Notes under the pieces: generated by a model | Databases searched by the model: none | Seen by the model: only the letters and a program-made list of their open reading frames with translations | Told to the model about the DNA's origin: nothing | From: Neoceratodus forsteri | Taxonomy: Eukaryota; Chordata; Ceratodontiformes; Ceratodontidae | DNA length: 64,000 bases | Reading direction: 5' to 3' | Assembly (NCBI GenBank): GCA_016271365.2 | Contig: CM057459.1 | Span: forward strand, 816,909,001-816,973,000 | Shown: positions 56,519 to 64,000 of the stretch, one piece after another | Layout: every line of letters starts with the position of its first letter | How positions within the stretch are numbered: position 1 is the first letter of the stretch | Translations under genes and position numbers: made by a program

Positions 56519-58699
56519 TTATTTATTTATTTATTTATTGGATTTTGATGACCGGGTAAGCCCACTGGGCCCCGAAGGTTCCTTTTTCAGGGGCGACCCG
56601 GGAATAACATTAAGAGACACATACAGTAGAAAAACATGTGAGAGTACAGAATAACATGGTATACAGTATTCAGCTGTTTACACATAGCAGACATGACATT
56701 GGTTAGATGTTGTTCATTACATTATCCATTGACAAAGACATTATTGAGACAGTACTGTAGATTTCCTTGTTAAGCCTAGTTCAGGAGCATTAATAGGTTC
56801 CAATTAGGGAAGGAAAGCGATAGTGCATACATTGTTAGGGGCTAACACTTATAGTTAGGTGAACAGTCTGCAGTGGTAACTGCAATAGTGTCAGGGGTGG
56901 AGGCAGTGGCATATGCTTGTTGATAGAAAATGGGCTTTGAGTCTAGTGCGGAAGCACGGCAGTGATGGGGTGTCCCGAATCTCCACAGGGAGGTCATTCC
57001 ACAAGGAAGGAGCAGTATGAGAGAATGATTTTTGTCCTGCCTTAGTCCTGACCTTGGGGACATCCAGTAGCGTGTGGCCCAAGGATCTAAGGATACGCTG
57101 GTTTCGTTTTGCAGTAAGGAGTCCCCCAAGACTCTGGGGAGGTGAGGGGCTAATTATCTTCTTTGCCAGGCAGAGTACAGAGTAACTGAGGTGAGATTCG
57201 AAGGTTGGCCAATTAAGCTTTGCCATCACCCCGCAGTGGTGGCTCCTGGCGAGGGATGAGGTTGCAAATCAGGCCACCTTGTTGTATAGGGTCTGTAGTC
57301 TACCGAGCTCAAGCTTTGTGATACCCTGAATGACCGGGGCAGCATAAGTTATAGTTGGAAGTAGGACACTATTTGCTATAGCAATCCTAGCTTCTGGGGT
57401 CAGCAATTCCTTAAGCCGATACAGTAATCCTAATTTTGCATGGATTGTTCTCGTGACTTGGTCCACATGTTGTTTGAATGTGAGACCTTGGTCAATAGTA
57501 AGGGCAAGGTACTTAGTTGAGGTGACAACTTCGAGCTTGCTACCCTCAAGGGACGAGAGTTGGAGTAGATGTGTTCTATCTAGTCCAAGGGCTCTTGGTC
57601 CTAACAGCATGGCTTTGGTTTTGCTGGTGTTAAGGACCATTTTATTCTTGATGAGCCACTTCTCCATGATATGAATATCTTTTTGGAGAGAGGTGCAAGG
57701 GTCATCCAAGTTGACCGAGGTATTGTAGATGACTGCATCATCAGCGTATTGTATGACGCTGCTGCTTCCATAATGATTGCACATTTCATTTACATACAAC
57801 GAGAACAATAGTGGCCCAAGTATAGATCCCTGGAGTACACCGTCCTTAAGGGACAATGGTTTAGAGAGTGTGTCCAGCCACCTGACCCTCTGTGAGTGTC
57901 CAGCGAGGTAGCTTTCCACCCATTTGAGGGCATGGGCATCTAGGCCTGTGGCATGGAGTTTTTGGAGTAAAAGTCCTTGATCCACCCGGTCAAAGGCCTT
58001 AGATAGGTCTATGAAAACTGCCCCTGTAATGGAGCCTGAGTCTAGGTTTCTGACTATGTCTGAAGAGAATTTGGTTAGGGCAGTGTCTGTCCCATGTTTG
58101 ACTTGAAAGCCATGTTGGGATGGGGACAGCAGCATGTGTGCCACCAGGTATTCCTTAAATTGGGCATAGATGAGCTTCTCCTGGATTTTACCAGGGCACA
58201 CAGCAGGGAGATTGGCCTGTAGTTCTCTATTGGTTCTACTGACCCACATTTATGAATTGGGACCACATGCGCCTGCTTCCATAACTCCAGCACAGATCCT
58301 TCAAGTAATGACCTATTGATCAGCCAGGTGAGTGGTAGTGTGAGAGCAGTAGCCCCATCTTTTAGCAGCCTGGCTTTGAGACCGTCCAGCCTCCAGAGCC
58401 TCTTGTTTTAAGGGTGGTTAGAGAGGCCAGGACCTCTTTGACCTTAACCAGCCTTAAATGGAAGGGTGGATGGCCAAGGGTAAAGGGATCCAAAGGAGAA
58501 GACTGGGAGTTGGGTACCGATAAGCCTGCCTGTTGGTTACGGTTTGTGAAGTAGGAATTGAGGGTCTCAGCGATTAGTGAGGTGTCGTGTAGTACCTGTC
58601 CATGAGCTGTGATAGAGCCCATGACCATCATTGAATTGCCCTTAATCAGTTCATTGATGTGGGACCAGAAAGTCCTAGGGTTGCCTAGGTTGGCTTTCA
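56519..58699 (-). mobile_element. L2-like LINE copy b (LINE-L2b), nested in L1-B
   Basis: This minus-strand, 5'-truncated LINE has a 3' tail of (ATTT)n at 56519-56540 and a GGATTTTGATGACCGGG terminal region. It carries RT and a C-terminal region and stops at 58699 inside the RT N-terminus. Its removal joins L1-B ORF2 K-Q-F-I-K-H-I to K-E-K-I-L-E-F-G-E-F, the continuous L1 reading. A very short ATAAAA-like duplication is possible at the junctions. Confidence 0.9.
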
Positions 58700-58700
58700 T
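56891..58700 (-). pseudogene. LINE-L2b reverse transcriptase and C-terminal region
   Basis: The frames 58362-58700 (linker and RT fingers), 58075-58293 (V-V-P-I-H-K, N-Y-R-P-I-S-L-L), 57269-58249 (326 codons) and 56891-57229 are read in order. The 326-codon frame holds S-Q-H-G-F, D-L-S-K-A-F-D-R-V, Q-G-S-I-L-G-P-L-L-F and Q-Y-A-D-D-A-V (YADD at 57737-57748). It runs on through the thumb to Q-T-L-Y-N-K. The last frame has the C-terminal S-F-S-H-T-A-P-S-L-W-N-D-L-P motif. The palm is the least damaged RT in the window, with no stop across 326 codons, suggesting a comparatively recent insertion. Confidence 0.9.
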
Positions 58701-61680
58701 ATAAAAGAGAAAATATTAGAATTTGGGGAGTTTAACTGTAACATACATTTATTGGTTATAAATATATGGGACACCTTTAAGGTGACAATCAGAGGACATA
58801 TAATTTATTTTCAAATCAACAATAATAAATAAAAAAAGTAGAAAAATTACACATAGATGCTAAATTGAAACATTAGACCAAATAGTGTTAGTGGGTTATG
58901 AAAAGTATCATAAAGAATGGGAATATTTTAATGCCAAAAAACAAGATAGGATTCATAATGAAACAACTAAAATATTTAAATTGATAAGGAAGGTGAAGTA
59001 TTTCCATGTTGACAAATTAGGAAAATTGTTGGCCTCTTTATTAAGACAGGAGAAACAAAAAACATTATTATAGGAATTAAAAATGAGAAAGGTACAGTTC
59101 TGACATCTCAAAAAGAAATTGCTAATTTTTTTTGAGTTTTATAAAGACATTTATAAAAGGAATTTGAATCCCAATAATTCAGACATAAGTAGCTGCTTGA
59201 TAGACTCAAAAATTAGTACCTACCATTTTAATTACTGTAAAATACAAAAGAAATAAATTATTCAGGTAATAAATCCCCTCCCTAAAAATAAATCACCAGG
59301 GTTTGACAGATATACTAATGAATTTTATTTGGCCTTAAAAGAACAGTTAGCCCCATGGTTAGAGAAGCTAATAACAGAAATAATAGCTAATAAGGATTTA
59401 ATGATCCCTAGCTCAATGCAGAATGCTAAAGTAGTATTAATTTTAAAGCCGGATAAAACTGCAGATTTACCAGAAAAGTATAGCCCAATTGCACTGTTGA
59501 ACTTGGATTACAAATTAATAGCAAAATTAATTAATAATAGAGTTCAGGCACATATGCAAGATTTCATTCATACTAATCAATATGGCTTTATAAAAGATCG
59601 TAAAATAGCATACGCTAATTTGAAAGTTCAAGCAATCATTCAATTAATAAATAACAATCAGCTATATAGGGAGGATATTTATTACACTATAGCAATTGAT
59701 GCTGCAAAAGCCTTTGACATGATAGATCATTTTTGCTAGAAACATTGAGATACTGGGGTATTCCAGAAGAAATTACCATTATAATTAACAAATTATACTG
59801 TAATACATCTTTAAATTTACAGATTAATAATTTTATTTCTGAAGAGCTAGCAATAGGAACCAGAGTAAGGCAGGGATGCCCACTCTCTCCAACTTTGTTT
59901 ATTTTTCACGTTGGAACAATTTCTGCAATCTAGTAGGAATAATAGCACTATAGAGGAGTAATGTTTAAAGGGGAGGAATTAAAGCTAAGTGTATTTGAAG
60001 ATGATGTGTTAATGATTATTAAAAACATAACAACTTCATTGCCAGCATTTTTGGATGAATTGGGCAAATATTCTATAATATCCAGGTACATGATAAACAA
60101 AAATAAATCAGTTATTATGAAAATTACAAACCATAAATCAGAATTAATAGATGACTTAGGAAAAGAATTTTAAGATATTGAAGTCTGTCAAATACATAGG
60201 ATTGTACCTTTCATCTAACCAAGATATGGTTATAAACACAAACTTGAACTGAGCCAAAGAAAAAGTGGCAAACTTAGTTGGTAGATGGAAGAATTTAGCA
60301 TTATATAGGGGAGAGTGGATACATTAAAAATGATGATAATGCCACACTTAATTTAGGTAATACAAAATGTATTAGGTGTTCCATCACAGAAGTGGTTCCA
60401 AGAGTTAAAAAGAATATTTAAAAAATTATTGTGGAGAGAGAAGCAACCCCCGTATAACCTAGAAAATGATTACTGTAACTAGGAAATTAGGTGGTATAAG
60501 ATGCTCTGACCTGGAAGAATATGAGGTAGCCCACCTATTTTCATTAATCAACCAATGGTCTTTTAGTAACGATATTGATTTACAACTGTTTCAAGAAGTT
60601 ATTTTTTCTTCTAGTGTAAAATAGTATTATATAAATGTGTTTGTGGAAGTCTTAATTAGACCATAAATTCTGAGGGATCAGTTTAACTTCCTTCAAAATA
60701 GTTCCAGCTGGCAATAAGAAATATGAAGCATTCAGAAAAATTAAGATTAACATGGTTGTATTTTCCTATAGATAATTGTAGGAAAACCCAAGAAGGGGAA
60801 TTATCTAAGGAAATATTTAAACTATTAAAAAGATGTAAGATAGAGAATTGGTTTGATCTATTAGAAGATAATATGTTTATTACATATCAGCAATTATTGG
60901 TAAGATTAAAATAAGCAACATTGGAATATTCTGTATTATTATAAATTACAGAAATCATACCAAAAAATTGAAAAGAAATGTTATGATAAGGCTCTAAATT
61001 GGGTACATGAGGTGAAAGGTCAATATAACCGGATAAGCCAAGGTTTAAAAAAATCATTAGCCTATTTTTATGAGAATATCTTGGCGGAAAATCTTAAAGC
61101 ATACAATAAAACTAATAATAAGTGGAATAAAGAAACTGGAATAGACATGAACCATAGGCAGTGGATGCTCTTAAGACAAAATAGCAATAAACTATATATA
61201 TCGACAATGAATAAATCCATACAAAGGAACATAAATGACAGGTCATATATAACTCCGGTCCAAATTCACAGAATAAACATCCAATACCCAATCTTATGCT
61301 GACATAACTGTAATAATAAAGGAGAGCTATTCCACTGCCTTTGATATTATTCAAAAATAACTCCATGGTGGCAAAATATTAATAAAATTATGTCTAAATG
61401 GTTTAAGATAGATCTTCCATGTTCGGTAGGCCTATATTCAATGACTTTTCAAGGAGTATGTTGGAATCTAAGTAACAAAAAATTGTTGTTTTAGCCTCTA
61501 TAGCATTAAAGAGAATTATACTTCACAACTGGAAGGAAGCTAAGCTGGAGACTTTTTCTTTCTACAAATGGTTGTATGTTTTTCATGAGATTATTTTATA
61601 TGAAAAGTTTACTATGGATATAGAAGAGGGCTTGGATAATATCAATGGTAATAGCCAGAGAGAAATTGAAGAAAATATGC
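58700..61680 (+). pseudogene. L1-B ORF2 RT and C-terminal region
   Basis: After the nested LINE the L1 frame resumes (K-E-K-I-L-E-F-G-E-F-N). The pieces 59329-59739 (I-L-K-P-D-K, S-P-I-A-L-L-N-L-D-Y-K, N-Q-Y-G-F-I, A-I-D-A-A-K-A-F-D), 59733-59933 (V-R-Q-G-C-P-L-S-P) and 59961-60173 cover the palm. The catalytic box is F-E-D-D (near 60000), with the first two residues altered from Y-A and the two aspartates kept. Frames 60723-60914 and 61012-61302 give the C-terminal region, and a C-N-N-K-G-E-L-F-H-C-like cysteine motif lies near 61310-61340. Confidence 0.85.
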
Positions 61681-61913
61681 CCCCGATACAGTTTGTTGTA
61701 CTATAACAATTGAACTGTGACCATGAGCAAGATCCCAAATAAGTAACACAATGAATTGGTTAATTGGGGAGGAGGTAAGGGAAAATGTTTTTCTATTGTA
61801 TTCCTTTTTCAAATTATTGATATAATGTGATGTTTATTATTTGTGGATTACGTAATGTAATAATAATGTATGCTAAATATATATATTCAATAAAAATATT
61901 ATTATAAAAAAGT

Positions 61914-62190
61914 TATTGTTGCTATGTCCAGATCTGCCTCTACTATCAAGGCCTCCAGGTCAGCAATTTTCTTTCCCAGGCTGCAGGCATTAGTTACTAT
62001 GGCCTTCCGTGTTTTGCAACCTATCCTACCTCTGCCCCTGTTTCTGCTCCCCTGCATCTTCCACCTTCCTGATTTATCTTTCCTGTGTGGCCCTGACCCC
62101 ACTTCTTCACCCTTTCTGACCACTTCAGTTGTGTGGCATCCCAGTTCCACTGCTTCTCCCTCTCTTACTTCTTTAGTTCTTCAATGTATG
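61914..62190 (-). mobile_element. CR1-4, 5' part
   Basis: The complement reads V-T-N-A-C-S-L-G-K-K-I-A-D-L-E-A-L and D-L-D-I-A-T-I, the first strand of the CR1 endonuclease, interrupted exactly where the other half resumes at 53635. The frame 61902-62150 includes the region before the endonuclease (R-K-D-K-S-G, R-N-R-G-R-G-R). CR1 homology fades near 62190, taken as its 5' truncation point. Confidence 0.85.
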
Positions 62191-63154
62191 TTTGTCTGGG
62201 AAGACTGTAAGGACACATCAAGTGATTCAATTTCAGTTCCTGCTTCTAGTTCATTGTCACTATGATCACCACCACCACCACCATAACCTCCACTACTGCC
62301 ATATCAACCACACTGTCCCTTGACCTGCCTCATTCAATTGGGTGTTTTGCTTTGTGTGTTGTATGATTACTGATGTTCCAAAATGTCACACTTTTCCACC
62401 ATGACTGACGCTCTTTTTGCACAAACTGCTTACAGCTTGAGAGTTGTCTGCAGGATCTATATAAAATGAATTCCACACTAAAGATTTAACTTTTGTACTA
62501 CAGTGCCTGGCACTATTTCTTGTACAGTCAAGATACCTGGAGGAAACCCTACACTACCATTTCCTTGTTGACATGAATTATTTTCATTCATGCTCATGTT
62601 CTTATTCTTACATTTAGCATATTATTTTTTTCTTCATTTGCCACTCATGCCTTACAGTGGCATCCTCTCTAACCCCTTCATCAAAACTACAGAACTCATT
62701 GCCGCAAGATTCAGAAGAATTGGAAGTGCTGTCTTCATCAGGTAGGACATTGCCTGGGCTGTACCATTCCCAGTCCCCACTATTACCACCCTACCACCTT
62801 TATCAACATTCACAGAATCTGCATCTGAACTTACATTTGAGAAACATGTCTTTTTATACTTGTATGCTGCTTCAGCAGCTGGAAGTATCCTGGCACATGT
62901 GGCAAAATGTTCAGTACCTCTATGAGTAACTCCTGTCAGTTCTTTACGAAACTCTACTATCATTTCATTGCTAACATGTTTTTTTGGTTCAGGAGGACAT
63001 TTAGTGCCATTCCTGATGATGTTAATTATTATTGTCACCTTGTTGTTCATTAGTGCTAGGATACATATTCTCCACATAATTTTCTGTTGCACATACAGCA
63101 GCACTGTGCTTCCTTTTAGTAGATGTAGACTGGGAACTATGAGATGTGGTGCAC
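62191..63154 (-). pseudogene. hAT-2 N-terminal part: BED finger and upstream exons
   Basis: The complement of about 62400-62490 gives S-L-V-W-N-S-F-Y, then S-L-C-K-K-S-V-S-H-G-G. F-G-T-S and I-I-Q-H-T-K-Q follow, the BED pattern of hAT transposases (first cysteine mutated to serine). An acidic exon-like segment (complement of 62660-62740, E-S-C-G-N-E-F-C) ends in a splice-donor-like ACT|GTAAGG near 62655. Further upstream 62930-63010 reads K-K-H-V-S-N-E-M-I-V-E-F-R-K. Orientation and order fit the N-terminus of the hAT-2 transposase at 48.9-50.8 kb; joining them across CR1-4 is inference. Confidence 0.65.
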
Positions 63155-64000
63155 ATAGCCATGCCTTTCACTATGCTGCAGAAAGACATCATGCATAGTA
63201 CAGCCATGAGAGGACTTGGGGCACCTACCAGGCTAACAGACAGTGTAATACAGACTAAATGGCTTATTGCTATACTGCAGAGAGACACTGAGTAGCTTTG
63301 TCACAGACAGGGCTCGTGGCACCTAACAGACATTGTGTAAAACAGGCTACAGTAAATGGCTTTCTTTATGCAGCAGACAGACACATACATAGTGCAGCTA
63401 ATGTCACACAGACAGGGCTGGAGACACCAAACAGACAGTGTAATACAGCTTAATTGGCTTTTGCTTTGATGCAGAGACATCACACACAGTGTAGCGATGA
63501 CAGGACTCAGGGCACCTAACAGGCTAACAGACAGTGTGATACGGCCTAAATAATTTTCACTATACTACAGAGAGACACAGAGCAGCTATGTCACAGAGAG
63601 TGCTTAGGTCACCTAACTGACACTGTGTAATCCAGGATAAATGGCTTTCACAAGGCAGAAGAGAGACACACCCACAGTGTAGCTAATGTCACACAGATAG
63701 GGCTTGGGACACCTAACAGTCAGTGTAATACAGACTAAGTGGTGTTCACTATGCTGCTGAGAGACATCACATACAGTGTAGCTATAACAGGTCTTGGGAC
63801 TTCTAATAGGTTAACAGACAGTGTAATGCTGCCTAAATGGCTTTTGCTATACTGCAGAGAGACATGGAGTAGCTATGTCACAGACAGTGATCGGGACACC
63901 CAACAGACAGTGTGTAATGCAGCCTAAATGGGTTTCACTATTCTGCACAGAGACACAGAGTAGCTATGTGTCACAGACAGGGCTTAGGGCACCTAACAGA
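63155..64000 (+). repeat. ~96-bp tandem repeat with trimeric higher-order structure, runs off the window
   Basis: CACCTAACAG or a close variant starts units at 63222, 63320, 63425, 63513, 63610, 63710, 63800, 63897 and 63990. The spacings are 98, 105, 88, 97, 100, 90, 97 and 93 bp. The long-longer-short pattern repeats every three units (291 and 287 bp). Variants such as GGCTAACAGACAGTG and GACATCACACACAGTGTAG recur once per trimer. The unit core is ACAGACAGTGTAATAC, ATGGCTTT.ACTAT, GCAGAGAGACA and TCACAGACAGGGCTT. Open frames here are by-products. Confidence 0.9.

Larger units (their letters stand above)
53636..61913 (+). mobile_element. L1-B, nearly full length, with a nested L2-like LINE
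   Basis: A 14-bp direct repeat, TATTG(C/T)TGCTATGT, flanks the element at 53622-53635 and 61914-61927, and the CR1-4 endonuclease reads through when the element is removed. The 5' end starts GCAGAAGGAGGAGG. ORF1 (53790-55148), ORF2 endonuclease (55720-56431) and RT (58700-61680) follow, with a short A-rich 3' end. Without the nested LINE (about 2.2 kb) L1-B is about 6.1 kb, the expected full length. Multiple frameshifts and stops make it inactive. Confidence 0.9.

Noticed and set aside
63155..64000. Regularly spaced repeats resembling a CRISPR array
   Set aside because: Units are contiguous ~96-bp tandem monomers with no unique spacers and a trimeric order; the context is eukaryotic.

Overview
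The window looks like intergenic DNA from a large, repeat-rich vertebrate genome. The mixture of CR1, L1, L2-like and another non-LTR element with BED-finger hAT and Kolobok-type DNA transposons, tRNA-derived SINEs and several unrelated tandem arrays would fit a lungfish, salamander or caecilian better than a bird or mammal. That placement is inference; no host marker gene is present. I found no intact host gene, rRNA, functional tRNA or CRISPR array. All coding signal belongs to transposable elements, and every copy carries frameshifts or stops.

Layout. 1-2.0 kb: minus-strand LINE of unassigned clade. 2.6-3.6 kb: G-rich tandem repeats and an unusual hairpin. 3.96-4.52 kb: a poly(A) retroposed insertion with target-site duplication (TSD). 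5.5-6.2 kb: three tRNA-like SINE modules, one inverted. 6.77-7.1 kb: a decayed THAP domain. 7.5-8.4 kb: degenerate minisatellite. 8.54-13.0 kb: minus-strand L2-like LINE with a signal-peptide-like leader and a 2A-like motif. 13.3-15.6 kb: minus-strand CR1. 15.66-17.57 kb: ORF1-only L1 with a 16-bp TSD. 17.9-24.6 kb: plus-strand CR1 cut in two by a 4.0-kb terminal-inverted-repeat (TIR) element. 25.3-36.07 kb: plus-strand L1 (L1-A) interrupted by a hAT MITE and by a 4.3-kb block holding a ~174-bp satellite. 36.07-39.75 kb: minus-strand hAT truncated by the L1 end. 40.7-42.5 kb: Kolobok-type transposase with a recognisable intron.

From 40.7 kb to the window end there appears to be one deep nest. 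The Kolobok is interrupted by a nearly full-length CR1 (42.5-48.09 kb, with ~268-bp tandem units at its 5' side). That CR1 is apparently interrupted by a hAT starting at 48.09 kb and running past 64 kb. The hAT is split by a second CR1, which is split by a nearly full-length L1 (L1-B, 14-bp TSD), which is split by an L2-like LINE. The two inner junctions are supported by resumed reading frame or TSD; the outer ones are inference. The hAT carries a different tandem array near each end.

The elements do not form a pathway. They record successive waves, with DNA transposons and CR1 generally older than L1 and L2-like insertions. The points of most interest are the nesting, the TIR element with repeat arrays near both ends, the possible 5' promoter monomers of CR1, the leader plus 2A-like motif of the L2-like LINE, and two higher-order satellite arrays.
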